Below the pieces are notes generated by a model. The model did no database searches. It was not told the origin of the DNA and saw only the letters and a list, made by a program, of their open reading frames with translations. A stretch of DNA of 41,185 nt, from the NCBI GenBank assembly GCA_028692395.1, contig JAQUXP010000034.1, positions 1-41,185 of the forward strand, given 5' to 3'. A program made the translations under genes and the position numbers. This DNA comes from Lachnospiraceae bacterium. GTDB taxonomy: Bacteria; Bacillota; Clostridia; Lachnospirales; Lachnospiraceae. Below are positions 30,521-39,679 of this stretch, piece by piece. How positions within the stretch are numbered: position 1 is the stretch's first letter; the number at the start of each line of letters is the position of its first letter.

Positions 30521-31222
30521 ATGGGGAAAAGAGCGTGGGTGGCAGGATGCATTACCTGTTTTGCAATTGGTTTGGCATTGGGTGGTGTTTTACCAGATAA
30601 AAAAGAAGAAACTCAAAAGGTTGCAAGCACTGATGTGGCTTGGGAATGTAAAGAATTGGAACCGGCTGTGAGTAAACTGAAGAATCAAAAGGAATGTCTT
30701 CTTTGCGGGGAAAATAGCAAGTCACTTATAGGATATTTCCGGAAATTCGATGATATTGGTATTATTAGTGTGAATGATTGGTATGTACTGGGTCTGAAAG
30801 TGAGGAATTATGATGAGCATGGGAACCTGAAGGGAGCCCTCGGTGGATCCGATATGGGATTCGTTTCTACTGGCGAAGATGGCTTCAGATTCCGGACGAA
30901 TCGTAATTCGGATCGAGGGATTGTAGAAGTTACAGTGGAATATGGAAAAGACCATGTGCTGGATGAGAAATTTGCAAAGAAGCATCTATGCCAGGAGTGC
31001 CTGGATAAGTTGTGGAAGGTTATGGAGACGTATGGAGAAGAAGGAAAGCTGGCAGAGCCGAAGGCTTTGTGCCTGGTGGATTTTCAGACGTTGGAATTGT
31101 ATTCCCTGCAAGGGCAGAATGTGTCTTACTTTGTGAGAGATTATTATGTGCAGGTGGATGCTGGAGAAGAGGAGACTGGGGTGCAGGCGGTGTATGCACC
31201 GGTAATGGTGAAAGAAAAATAA
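30521..31222 (+). CDS. Membrane-anchored Cys-rich protein, 233 aa
   Basis: An N-terminal membrane helix (WVAGCITCFAIGLALGGVL) is followed by an outside domain. Two Cys pairs, CLLCGEN near residue 68 and CQECLDK near 155, could bind zinc or form disulfides. A domain of similar kind is seen in hypothetical Firmicutes proteins, but no function is known. The ribosome site is weak (GAGGATGAGAT). It is preceded by the 25-bp palindrome, so it is probably tightly controlled. No link to its downstream neighbours is clear. Confidence 0.65.
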   Translation: MGKRAWVAGCITCFAIGLALGGVLPDKKEETQKVASTDVAWECKELEPAVSKLKNQKECLLCGENSKSLIGYFRKFDDIGIISVNDWYVLGLKVRNYDEHGNLKGALGGSDMGFVSTGEDGFRFRTNRNSDRGIVEVTVEYGKDHVLDEKFAKKHLCQECLDKLWKVMETYGEEGKLAEPKALCLVDFQTLELYSLQGQNVSYFVRDYYVQVDAGEEETGVQAVYAPVMVKEK

Positions 31223-31340
31223 TATGGTGGAAGAGGCGGTTCGGTAGATTTGAAGGTGGTGGGATAACCACAGTGCTCATTCAAATCAGACAGCTTGTAG
31301 AGAATAATTAGTAGAAAATTTATCTAGTAGGAGATATCGT

Positions 31341-31754
31341 ATGAGAGACGAACAGTTGAGGTTGATTTTAGCACGTATTAATATAAACGAATGCGAAGAG
31401 GTCATTTAAAATCATATTTATTATTGTAAAAGATTTGTAAGGCAAAGGTGTGATAAAATTGCCGGTGGATATAGATATGTAGAAGAGGAACATGAGTTTC
31501 TGATTGTTGCAGAGGACAATGAAAAACAAGCAATTATTCTTAGAATTGGATATGGGGATTTACAATGGCACGTTTTGAAAAAGTGGAGAGATAAACATGT
31601 GTTAAGTGATGCACTTCGGACTGGAGTGATTCATGAAGTATGGCCGGAAAACACAAAAATAACTTGTTGTTATAACGCTTATGATAATCGTAAACAAAAA
31701 TATAATATGACTAAGCACTTGGCTGATATAGCAGGTCTCAGCTTAGAGGAGTAG
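31341..31754 (+). pseudogene. Small gene broken by an in-frame TAA
   Basis: ATG 31341 (behind AGTAGGAGATATC) opens 22 codons, MRDEQLRLILARININECEE.., then TAA at 31407-31409. The same frame then stays open for 114 more codons to TAG at 31752-31754, with clear protein-like text (GGYRYVEEEHEFLIVAEDN, then ILRIGYGDLQWHVLKKW). No good start follows the TAA. It is therefore a 137-residue gene with one nonsense mutation, or a case of stop read-through. The family is unknown. It ends 8 bp before the PLD gene and may have been the first gene of that operon. Confidence 0.65.
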
Positions 31755-31762
31755 GTGGATGC

Positions 31763-32512
31763 ATGACAGAAAAACAGTATAAGGATTTGATGATAGCAAC
31801 AATAAAAATGTCGCAACATGAAGAGAAAAATCAGATTATTAGTTTGCTAAAAATAGTAACGGTATCTTTTCAAAAAGACTTTGCATTTACATACCATTTA
31901 CCAGATCATAGAGAAGAGTATATTATCATTAGCATTATTCCAGAGAAGATGCCTGATCTAAAAAAGTATGAGGAATATTTGGATAAAGTTTGTGCTGAGG
32001 TTTACCCGACGAATGATAAGTATGAGTATTGGGGTTTAGTAATTAAACCAGGTATATTACCTGCTGATGCAGAGGATGTAAGTCAAGAAATTCATTTTGA
32101 ACATATTCAAGCAGAAATTATCGAAGAAATAAGGAATGCAAAATATGTTATTTGGATAGCGATGGCATGGTTTACAAATGCGAGTATTTATGCCGAATTA
32201 CTGAAAAAAAAGAAACAAGGCTTAGATATTGTAATAATTATTGATGATAATGATAGAAACAGGAACAATGTGCCATTTGTTTTGGAAGACAATTTTGAGA
32301 CCTATAGAATAGAGATTAAATCCCAATACAAAAATATCATGCATGACAAATTTTGTATTATTGACTTGAAGACGGTTTTGCATGGAACTTTTAATTGGAC
32401 TGTGGCGGCTAATTACAATAAGGAAACAGTGTCAATAGACCGTAATCGTGAAACAGCAGAATCATTTGCGAATGAATTTCTGAAATTAAAACGAATTGCG
32501 ATAAGACAATAA
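31763..32512 (+). CDS. PLD-family (HKD) nuclease-like protein
   Basis: 249 residues. The N-terminal half (about 105 residues) has no known family. The C-terminal half is a phospholipase D-like domain: AEIIEEIRNAKYVIWIAMAW, then the single HKD motif HDKFCIID (H-x-K-x4-D) near residue 194 and GTFNWT. One HKD motif means it would act as a dimer, as in Nuc/BfiI-type nucleases. PLD-family nucleases occur in several anti-phage systems. It is AT-rich, on the plus strand, and its stop is 15 bp before the next gene's start, so they form one operon. Confidence 0.83.
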   Translation: MTEKQYKDLMIATIKMSQHEEKNQIISLLKIVTVSFQKDFAFTYHLPDHREEYIIISIIPEKMPDLKKYEEYLDKVCAEVYPTNDKYEYWGLVIKPGILPADAEDVSQEIHFEHIQAEIIEEIRNAKYVIWIAMAWFTNASIYAELLKKKKQGLDIVIIIDDNDRNRNNVPFVLEDNFETYRIEIKSQYKNIMHDKFCIIDLKTVLHGTFNWTVAANYNKETVSIDRNRETAESFANEFLKLKRIAIRQ

Positions 32513-32527
32513 TTAGGAGGTGCTATA

Positions 32528-34636
32528 ATGGGGTTGCAGGCAACAAATGCAGGGATTGATTTTCAACAAAGAGTATCTGCGTATATGATGATGTTAATGG
32601 AATTTGACATGGATATATCGTTGGCTTTGCAGTTGAATAGAAATGATAAAATAGAAGAACTGAATTTTGAATCTAGTGAAAGCATAGATGATTTAGTAAT
32701 AACATTGGACTCTGGAAAAAGAATATATTTCCAAGCGAAGAGAACCATTTCATTAAGTGATAGTATTGATTCAGAATTTTATGGTGTGTGTACGCAGTTT
32801 GTAAAACAGTACCTTAAACAAAATGGAAATGATATAGCTTACATATTGGCAACAAGATCCGAAACATCAAAGTCAATTACGGTAAAGTTAAAAAGAATCT
32901 TGGAAGGCATACGATTAGCAAACAATTTACAAGTAATTGAGGACTTAAATCAAGAAGAAAGAAAAATTTTCGATAAAATATGCAACAATATTAAAAGAAT
33001 ATACAAGGATTTAAAAAAGGAAAATATCTCCGATGAAAATCTCCTAAATATATTTTTACGCATATATATTGAAATGTTTGATATAGAAAATGGCGAAGAA
33101 TATGAGAAAACTATTAAACTGATTCTCTTTAATCTAATTAGTGTTGATGCGGAATTGTTTTGGCGGACATTGATATCAAAAGCAGTTGAATATGGTGCAA
33201 ATAGAATACATTTATCAAAACAAGCATTAAAAGAACAGTGCAGATCATATCTTGAAGCTAATAAAGGTACAAAGTCTGAATTTTCAGAACAATTTTTTAA
33301 GGTGTCTTGGAAAGGAGGATTTCGCAATATTGAAGTTCAGGTAGACTATGTTATTGCGATTCCGACAAAGGAAACAGAAGAAGCAATGGAATTAGAAAAT
33401 AAGACAGTTTTTGTTTTTGAATTGTATCGCTTTGATAATAGCAAGAAAAAGGACTCTCTTAAATATATTCCCCCGGACAGGATGAAGTGGAAGGAAGGAT
33501 TTGAATTTGAAGTATGGTTTCGATGTGCTACAAAAGAACGTTGTCATAAATATGTTGAACATGAATTATCTGAAAAAATAGGAGATTCTTATGAGGTAGT
33601 TGTGTGGCCTATAAAAGAACACTTTGATTGTACGGATGTTGAAATACTGCATAAAGATGTTCTGCTTAAATCTCTTGATAATCAGAAAGAATGTATATGT
33701 GCTAATTGTGGAAAGGCTATTTTTGATGATGATCCCTATTTGATTGAGATAGATAATGAAGAGTGTTCGGATATGGTTGGAATGGTGCATCATAATTGTA
33801 TTAGACCTGTTGACAGAATCGTTGGTGAGATAATAATTCCACAAATAGAGGATTTTTCGTACCTTAAACATTTCGACATTAATACTTGGGGAAAATTAAT
33901 CAAGAAGGGAAAGCAAGCTTGGAATAATATTGAAAAAATGGCAACAAGATGTCCACAGATGACAATCGACACAGATGAAGTATTTCATGATGGAAATTAT
34001 TGCTTATATCATATTTTAGAAAATGGAGATAAGAAATATCTTACTAATAGGGGGGTAATTGATCGAATTAGTAAGCGGGAGGCAGAACTGCTACAACAAA
34101 AGTTTACAACCCAGATGAAAGAGGCGAAAGCGAAAGGAAATCCGTTTGGGTATAGTAGTAAATCTTTTATCTATGGACCATATGCACAGATAATTGAACA
34201 AGTTGGTGATAGAGAAGAATTCATTGAATGCGTAGAGACTAAAGTAGCCTTATATAATGAGTTTGTGGCAAGAATATATAATGATTGTGAAACTTATTAT
34301 GCGCCAATAATATATTTATCTGTTGATGGAGAACCGTTTATATTGCCTAATGATTTCTTTCCAATGGTAGTCAATCCTTTTGAGTTGCCTAAATATATTA
34401 AGAATTGGGAAAAGATGGGATTTGCAATGCCTGATTATGAAGTATGTATTATTAGAAATGATAATGAGTTCATTTTAAAGATGGTTTGCTTAATTACAAA
34501 CCATATATTGCCGGTTGTTAATGGAATGTTTGGTTCAGATGGAAGTATGATAAGAGGAATTCACATGCATTTAATGTGGGAACTTCAGATGGAAAATGCT
34601 AGAAGAAGTGAAAGTGCGGCAATTAGTGAAAATTAG
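32528..34636 (+). CDS. Large two-part protein: D-QxK nuclease-like N terminus plus zinc finger
   Basis: 702 residues, soluble. The N terminus has GIDFQQRVSAYMMMLMEF and the pair IDDLVI (D54-D55) with QAKRT (Q69/K71), the D-(E/Q)xK pattern of PD-(D/E)xK nucleases such as the Cap4/DUF4297 type. A long helical middle follows. Near residue 391 a CxxC (CANCGK) and a HHNC some 30 residues later form a likely treble-clef zinc site, reminiscent of HNH folds. The C-terminal 250 residues are unknown. RBS AGGAGGTGCTATA. Paired with the PLD gene, it may be an effector/sensor of a defence module. The family match is by eye only. Confidence 0.6.
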   Translation: MGLQATNAGIDFQQRVSAYMMMLMEFDMDISLALQLNRNDKIEELNFESSESIDDLVITLDSGKRIYFQAKRTISLSDSIDSEFYGVCTQFVKQYLKQNGNDIAYILATRSETSKSITVKLKRILEGIRLANNLQVIEDLNQEERKIFDKICNNIKRIYKDLKKENISDENLLNIFLRIYIEMFDIENGEEYEKTIKLILFNLISVDAELFWRTLISKAVEYGANRIHLSKQALKEQCRSYLEANKGTKSEFSEQFFKVSWKGGFRNIEVQVDYVIAIPTKETEEAMELENKTVFVFELYRFDNSKKKDSLKYIPPDRMKWKEGFEFEVWFRCATKERCHKYVEHELSEKIGDSYEVVVWPIKEHFDCTDVEILHKDVLLKSLDNQKECICANCGKAIFDDDPYLIEIDNEECSDMVGMVHHNCIRPVDRIVGEIIIPQIEDFSYLKHFDINTWGKLIKKGKQAWNNIEKMATRCPQMTIDTDEVFHDGNYCLYHILENGDKKYLTNRGVIDRISKREAELLQQKFTTQMKEAKAKGNPFGYSSKSFIYGPYAQIIEQVGDREEFIECVETKVALYNEFVARIYNDCETYYAPIIYLSVDGEPFILPNDFFPMVVNPFELPKYIKNWEKMGFAMPDYEVCIIRNDNEFILKMVCLITNHILPVVNGMFGSDGSMIRGIHMHLMWELQMENARRSESAAISEN

Positions 34637-34755
34637 TGTAAAGTGTATTAATATAGTTTTTCTATATTGTCCAAGTAGTAACAAGATGTTTTAATCACCA
34701 GAATCAAAGATTACTGAAAAATTATGAAATGATGACAGTTAGAAATATATGAGTA

Positions 34756-34793
34756 GAAGCCAGATACCTTGAAATAAGAGGGTATCTGGCTTC
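34756..34793 (+). terminator. Intrinsic terminator after the cargo operon
   Basis: GAAGCCAGATACC pairs perfectly with GGTATCTGGCTTC (13 bp) around TTGAAATAAGAG and is followed by TTT. It lies 120 bp beyond the 702-residue gene and 22 bp before the stop of the convergent S1 gene. Confidence 0.8.
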
Positions 34794-34814
34794 TTTAAGT
34801 TTGGCAAGTTCATT

Positions 34815-35750
34815 TTAAATATTCTGCTTTATGATCCTTGTAATAATCCCAACGGCAACATTCCGCTCCTCATCAATATGCGTGACAACAAAGGAGACAT
34901 TGTCCTTTTTCCCAGGGGTACGGTTGTCGTAGCAGGAATGTGCGATGGCGTTGACTCCAATAGAGAGCCGTACAAATACAGTGCCTTTATGGATGTCTTC
35001 CACAGTTCCGGCATATTTGCCCTGAACCTTGCATTTTGCCATGTTCTCTTTACTGGTATTACCATCCACGCTTTTTACATCAGCGCGAAGAGAGATGTGA
35101 TCTGGATCATCAGCCTGGACAGACAAGACCCGTACCAGAATGTTGTCTCCCACATGGAAGCGTTCCCTTGCATCGCCGAGCCAGTCGAAGGACAGATCTC
35201 GTGCCAGAATGGAGGTCTCCACGCCGAAGACTTCAGCGCGCACCACTTTTTCAGCTACCGCAATGATTCTAGCCTGCACCACGCGGTCTTCATGGATTTT
35301 GGAATTACCAGAGGTATCCTTATCCAGATAGAAAATCTGGCGTTTCTTTTGCATAGCCTCTTTGCGACTGGCAACAATACTGCGGGACTTTGCATCCAGC
35401 CCTTTTACGATAAAATCAATCTCACAGCCCAGCATATTGTTCAGGACTTTGTTCTGACGCAGGGACAGATCTCCGTAATCATGGGCTTCATCCTGTACCA
35501 AATAGATCATCATTTCTCCAACGGGGATCACGCAGCGGAAATCTTTGTAATAGACAATAGCGATGAGACTGCCATTCTCCATTTTCTCAATACCACCGAG
35601 CATACCGGTGAGTATCTTCTTGGTCCGGTGCGCATTCTGGATTTCGTGCCAGATGATGTCTGCTTTTGATTGTGGTGTTTCCAATATCGTATCAGAATCT
35701 AAAGTAAGTACGGAGGAAGTAAGTAAAATGTTGTTTTGTTCGTTTGCCAT
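34815..35750 (-). CDS. S1-domain RNA-binding protein
   Basis: 311 residues with two, perhaps three, S1-type OB segments: VVQARIIAVAEKVVRAEVFGVETSILARDLS with VGDNILVRVLSVQADDPDHISLRA, and KYAGTVEDIHKGTVFVRLSIGVNAIAHS. The N-terminal third is divergent (FRCVIPVGEMMIYL). S1 domains bind RNA. The gene directly follows the coupling protein gene in the same transcript (14 bp gap). The RNA partner is unknown; it may act in translational control or in RNA-based regulation of transfer genes. Confidence 0.82.
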   Translation of the reverse strand: MANEQNNILLTSSVLTLDSDTILETPQSKADIIWHEIQNAHRTKKILTGMLGGIEKMENGSLIAIVYYKDFRCVIPVGEMMIYLVQDEAHDYGDLSLRQNKVLNNMLGCEIDFIVKGLDAKSRSIVASRKEAMQKKRQIFYLDKDTSGNSKIHEDRVVQARIIAVAEKVVRAEVFGVETSILARDLSFDWLGDARERFHVGDNILVRVLSVQADDPDHISLRADVKSVDGNTSKENMAKCKVQGKYAGTVEDIHKGTVFVRLSIGVNAIAHSCYDNRTPGKKDNVSFVVTHIDEERNVAVGIITRIIKQNI

Positions 35751-35763
35751 AAGTGTTCTCCTT

Positions 35764-37770
35764 TCAAATGGACATAATGGATTCTTTATCTAAAGGAACC
35801 ATCTCAGAATTGAAGGATTCTTCAAAATCATCTTCCGATGGTAAAACCGGGGAAAAATCCTCGTAAGCTGGTTCCCGATAAACAGGGGTATTTGTGTATA
35901 ACGGTTCTTCACTTTTATGTGAATGCGGATAAGTGCTGCGAGAATCCTTTTTCCTACGGTGATTCGTCTGGGTGAGCTTAGGCGAGTAATCAATTTCTTC
36001 CGCTTCGCCATTTGCCCGCCAGGTAGGAATGTGGTCACTGGCTTTGCGAGAAATCAGTTTTTTCGCATCTGGATGTAAGGTGTAATCGTATTTCTTGACC
36101 TTCAGAACTTTTTGTCCCCGCAGGATAATCAGAGCAGTATCCAGTGGAAGTCTTAAAATCTCATCCGGGGTAAGCAGTTTTCGCTTCCCGATGGATCGGG
36201 TCTGCCGATATTCCGGCGTATAGTCAGAAACTCTCCAACTATTTAACTGCTTTGCTTCGCTGCTGACGCCAACGGTCACATCGCCGGTCCTTGTACTGAT
36301 GAATTCAGCGGATACTTCATCGGTGCAGCCCAGAAAAAGTTGGGTGTCGCAATTTCCTATAATTTCCTGCCATTGATTAAATGGATACCGGTTCTGCATT
36401 TGAGGCAGATTCTGGAAAATGCACGAGATACTCAGGTTTCGTGAGCGGATAACAGATATTTTTTTGTTTAGTTCTAAAATAGCACCAGTGTTAGCAAGTT
36501 CGTCTGCCAGAATATGCACCGGAACGGGAAGTTCTCCGTTTTCGCCAAATTTATCTGCATAGCGGACCAGTTTGATAAATACAAAGGTCATAAACAGAGA
36601 AGACAGGAAATCAAAGGTACTGTCCTGATCGGAAGTAATACAAAAGTAGGCGCATTTTTGTTTCCCGGGCAGTGTCAAGTCAATCTCATCATAAGAGGTG
36701 ATCTGACGAATCAGTTTATTTTGGAATACCTGCAGCCGGGAGCCAAGTCCAATGATGACACCAGAGCGAACGGTATCCGAAGACTGTTTGTAAATGCAGT
36801 ACGGAGCCTTTGCCGGGTGAGAGACTGGCAGTAAATCAAATAGGCTGTTTAATTCCTTCTCCGATCGCATGGTAAGCAGTTTATATACCTGTCCCATATT
36901 TTTGGATTCCGGAGGAAAGCCCTGCTCTACATAGAGAATCAGGGCTTTTAAAAGATTCATTTCCGCATTATCCCAAAAGTGATCTCCTTTTCCCGAACCA
37001 GTGTTTTGGATAATGACGTCTGCAAATAACTGTGCCATTGTTTCCTGCCCGTCAATTTCACTCAGGCAGTTCCAGCTGTCGGAATTTTCCGGGTTTACAA
37101 GGTTGAATGTTTTGACGGTATAACCTTCATTCTCAAGATATTGGGACATGCTCTCATACAGTTCGGATTTGGGGTCTGTGATGATCAGACTTTCGCCAAC
37201 ACCATCAATGCCTCTGGCAACACACTGCAGAATCACATTACGGGCATAGGCCCGGCTTTTCATACTGCCGGAGGCACCATAGACGGCGACATTCCGGTTC
37301 ATACGTGTCTCATAAGGAAGACAAACTGCTTTGCCATTTAACATTCCAAGAATGGTTCCCTTGTTTTTCTTTACATGGTCAGTCAGTTCCAAAACTTTGT
37401 ACATCTCAGTGCTTGTCATAAATCCGGACGTGCCATAGGTACCTTTTTCTGAGTAATTCAGGTTTCGTTCCTTATCGGCAATCTCACCATTTCGGTCATA
37501 TCCCATACGCATGAGCAGGAAAGTAAGCAGCCCAAAGAGCAAAAGGCAGATGCCGATTCCATACAGATTATATGGAAAATAGGAGAGTGCCTGCACACAA
37601 GCCTGGGGTGATAATGATGGTATGGGTGGGCTGGATCCATCCCCGGCAAAATGCCCAGCAGTAGACCATAGTTGATAGTTCCGGATAAATTGTGCAATAT
37701 ATCCACCTGCATACAGCGTGCAGATGCAGATAGGAAGCCCATATAGAAGCTTCCAATACTTATGTTTCAT
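35764..37770 (-). CDS. VirD4/TraG-type coupling protein (T4CP)
   Basis: About 668 residues. Two N-terminal membrane helices (LLYGLPICICTLYAGGYIAQF and GIGICLLLFGLLTFLLMRMG) precede the ATPase. Walker A is YGASGSMKSRAY near residue 167 and Walker B is HILADELAN near 422. It brings the relaxase-DNA complex to the channel and pumps DNA with ATP. ATG 37770 is chosen, behind AAGGGGG; it overlaps the upstream gene's stop by 11 bases. The tail is basic, then acidic (DFEESFNSEMVPLDKES), and may contact the relaxase. Walker A has Met-Lys-Ser where GKT/S is usual, as in many Gram-positive T4CPs. Confidence 0.9.
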   Translation of the reverse strand: MKHKYWKLLYGLPICICTLYAGGYIAQFIRNYQLWSTAGHFAGDGSSPPIPSLSPQACVQALSYFPYNLYGIGICLLLFGLLTFLLMRMGYDRNGEIADKERNLNYSEKGTYGTSGFMTSTEMYKVLELTDHVKKNKGTILGMLNGKAVCLPYETRMNRNVAVYGASGSMKSRAYARNVILQCVARGIDGVGESLIITDPKSELYESMSQYLENEGYTVKTFNLVNPENSDSWNCLSEIDGQETMAQLFADVIIQNTGSGKGDHFWDNAEMNLLKALILYVEQGFPPESKNMGQVYKLLTMRSEKELNSLFDLLPVSHPAKAPYCIYKQSSDTVRSGVIIGLGSRLQVFQNKLIRQITSYDEIDLTLPGKQKCAYFCITSDQDSTFDFLSSLFMTFVFIKLVRYADKFGENGELPVPVHILADELANTGAILELNKKISVIRSRNLSISCIFQNLPQMQNRYPFNQWQEIIGNCDTQLFLGCTDEVSAEFISTRTGDVTVGVSSEAKQLNSWRVSDYTPEYRQTRSIGKRKLLTPDEILRLPLDTALIILRGQKVLKVKKYDYTLHPDAKKLISRKASDHIPTWRANGEAEEIDYSPKLTQTNHRRKKDSRSTYPHSHKSEEPLYTNTPVYREPAYEDFSPVLPSEDDFEESFNSEMVPLDKESIMSI

Positions 37771-38860
37771 GGAAAAACCCCCTTCGGAATTTATGAAAAT
37801 CAATACTGGAGAAGTGGACATCCGCTGTTATGTATTCCTTTAAACAGGGAATTTGAAAGTCAAAGCAAATCAGGTTTCCAGTGTGCCGGAATACCTTCAG
37901 ACCAGTATTAAATTTGTTAATACGCAGCATGTCGAAATCATAGGCTAAAAGTGTTGGTCGTCCTTCTGTGTCAACGGCATCATGTACTGCCGGAAAACCT
38001 TCTTTCTTCCCAACATGGTCAGATAGAAGCAGTTGATTTAACTGTTTTATAATCTGGGGATTGGATAAAAGGCGTAACAGGGTTTCACCGTAAGCATTAT
38101 TGGGCAGGTAGTGGAAATGTTCAAATGCGGTATCCAGCATAAAGAGGCTTTTACGATATCCGCCAGTGCTGGTCATCAGACGATATGCCATATCCATGCT
38201 GTCCCCAAGCATGATTGCGCGGATTTTTGGCGGACCCGAATAAGGTTTTTCGTGCAGATAGTGCTGCAGAAATGCATTTAACCGGACTTCTGTTTTGTAT
38301 TCCCATTTCAGTACACTTCCACCGGTATTGTAAATGGCATACACACAGTGGGAGGCCATAAGAATTCCTACACTTCTTGAGTTTTTAATCTTTGTGGTTA
38401 CCGAGCCCAGTTCTTTGATTTCTCTGGATGAATAAAAAAGCGGAAGGTTTTGTAGGGTGATTGCTTCGCTGACCGGATGAAACAAAGCTGGCTTCTCATC
38501 CGCAAAAATAGGAACTCCAGCATGGAGAAGCGTAAGATAGGTATTCACTTTTTGATGCAGCCGTAGTCTTTTTGGAACCTCGCTTCGGATCAGATTGGTT
38601 TCAGTGTTCCCAGTGAGATAACAGGTAAAGCGGTCCGGGTTTGCTGAAAGCAGCATTTCCTTTGCACGCTTGGTTAGGCGGTATCCACGCAGCTTATCTT
38701 TGTAATGGGTCCGGATAAGCTTGTCACGTTTTAATTCAGTAATGACTTTTTCCGCATAAGAGGGACTGGTAAAAAAACGGTTTAGCGAAAGAGCAGGGAA
38801 CTCACCACATATTCCGATGAACTCCAGCAGTTGGTATTTCGTGGTATCTGATTTTAGCAA
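37760..38860 (-). CDS. Winged-helix-like protein upstream of the coupling protein
   Basis: 366 residues. The N terminus reads like a winged helix: LEFIGICGEFPALSLNRFFTSPSYAEKVITELKRDKLIRTHYK, with a KLRGYRLTKRAKEMLL wing. The remainder, about 280 residues, has no recognised domain but looks like the body of replication-relaxation type proteins of Firmicutes elements. The role could be to bind origin DNA or a transfer promoter. Its end overlaps the VirD4 start, so both are translationally coupled. A palindromic operator lies in its promoter region. Confidence 0.6.
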   Translation of the reverse strand: MLKSDTTKYQLLEFIGICGEFPALSLNRFFTSPSYAEKVITELKRDKLIRTHYKDKLRGYRLTKRAKEMLLSANPDRFTCYLTGNTETNLIRSEVPKRLRLHQKVNTYLTLLHAGVPIFADEKPALFHPVSEAITLQNLPLFYSSREIKELGSVTTKIKNSRSVGILMASHCVYAIYNTGGSVLKWEYKTEVRLNAFLQHYLHEKPYSGPPKIRAIMLGDSMDMAYRLMTSTGGYRKSLFMLDTAFEHFHYLPNNAYGETLLRLLSNPQIIKQLNQLLLSDHVGKKEGFPAVHDAVDTEGRPTLLAYDFDMLRINKFNTGLKVFRHTGNLICFDFQIPCLKEYITADVHFSSIDFHKFRRGFFHET

Positions 38861-38885
38861 AGTAGGTCACCTCTGTAGTTCGATT

Positions 38886-38915
38886 TTTACCCATGTAAGC
38901 CTATACTTGGGTAAA
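38886..38915. promoter_or_regulatory. Operator-like inverted repeat TTTACCCA-N14-TGGGTAAA
   Basis: The two arms (38886-38893 and 38908-38915) are perfect inverted repeats. The half-site TACCCA also occurs at 29866-29875 and 40398-40411, in two other promoter regions. No clear -10/-35 pair could be fitted around it. Confidence 0.55.
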
Positions 38916-38940
38916 GTTGCTTGACTTTTGGTACAAAAAA

Positions 38941-38965
38941 AGCAGGATAGATTATGCTTCCTGCT
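38941..38965 (-). terminator. Intrinsic terminator after the DUF6100 gene
   Basis: On the minus strand AGCAGGA pairs with TCCTGCT around AGCATAATCTA, running into seven T, about 36 bp past the stop of the DUF6100 gene. It ends the 40204-39002 transcript. Confidence 0.85.
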
Positions 38966-39001
38966 GAGTTTTTACCTAAGTCGGATTTTTGAGAAAATCG
39001 C

Positions 39002-39673
39002 TCATAATATTTCCGATATGGTTTCTATGTGATTTTGTCGGTTTTTCACCCAGTCAGAAAACATTGATTTTTCCATAATGTAGACAATTGTGCGATCGTG
39101 GGTACCCATCTCAGTGGTGTGGTAGGAGTCACAGAAGAGAGCTGTATCATCTCGCAGTACATAGGTTGAGATAGTATCCAGAATCTGCTTGAACTCCAGA
39201 TTGTCATAGTCCCGAATCCTTCGCAGGGACAGGTTTTCATCATATACCTGACTAAAACATATGACACATTCTTGAAAAAGAGGCAGAGTGTGTTCCTTCA
39301 GGTATTCCTGCAAGGCAAAGTTTAAGGGTTCATGCAAAAAGGCAGTATTGGTATGTACCTTTCGTTTGGGAAGCAGACCGGGAAGGAAAATGGAGAGAAT
39401 TCCCTGTTTCATTTCTAACCGGATGTCCTGAGCATTTGCTGCCTGCCGCATATAATCTGCCTTTCCGGAAGATTCGGAAATATATACCAGATTCCGAAGC
39501 AGACATGTCATCCGCTCCGCCCGGAGTGCTGCATCAGTGCTGAGGTCTGCGTAATTTGCATGATATTTCGTAATATCTGTAGTCTTCAGAGCGAATACAA
39601 TGTTGCCAAGCTTCGCCAGTTCATCCTCGACTCCCTGAAGTCTTTGAAAAATAGTTTTTTCGTTTTTGTTCAT
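39002..39673 (-). CDS. DUF6100-like protein
   Basis: 223 residues, soluble and largely helical, opening EKTIFQRLQGVEDELAKLGNIVFAL. The general pattern reminds me of the DUF6100 family of Clostridia elements, a recollection I cannot verify. No catalytic motif is clear; it contains several Cys and His residues in its second half (ECVICFSQ, FCDSYHTTEMGTHDR). It starts 7 bp after the DUF5697 gene and is co-transcribed with it. A role in element maintenance is likely but unproven. Confidence 0.6.
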   Translation of the reverse strand: MNKNEKTIFQRLQGVEDELAKLGNIVFALKTTDITKYHANYADLSTDAALRAERMTCLLRNLVYISESSGKADYMRQAANAQDIRLEMKQGILSIFLPGLLPKRKVHTNTAFLHEPLNFALQEYLKEHTLPLFQECVICFSQVYDENLSLRRIRDYDNLEFKQILDTISTYVLRDDTALFCDSYHTTEMGTHDRTIVYIMEKSMFSDWVKNRQNHIETISEIL

Positions 39674-39679
39674 ATTACC

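Noticed and set aside
34878-35669. 263-codon plus-strand ORF opposite the S1 gene
   Set aside because: Antisense to clear S1 domains; no ribosome site and no recognised domain.
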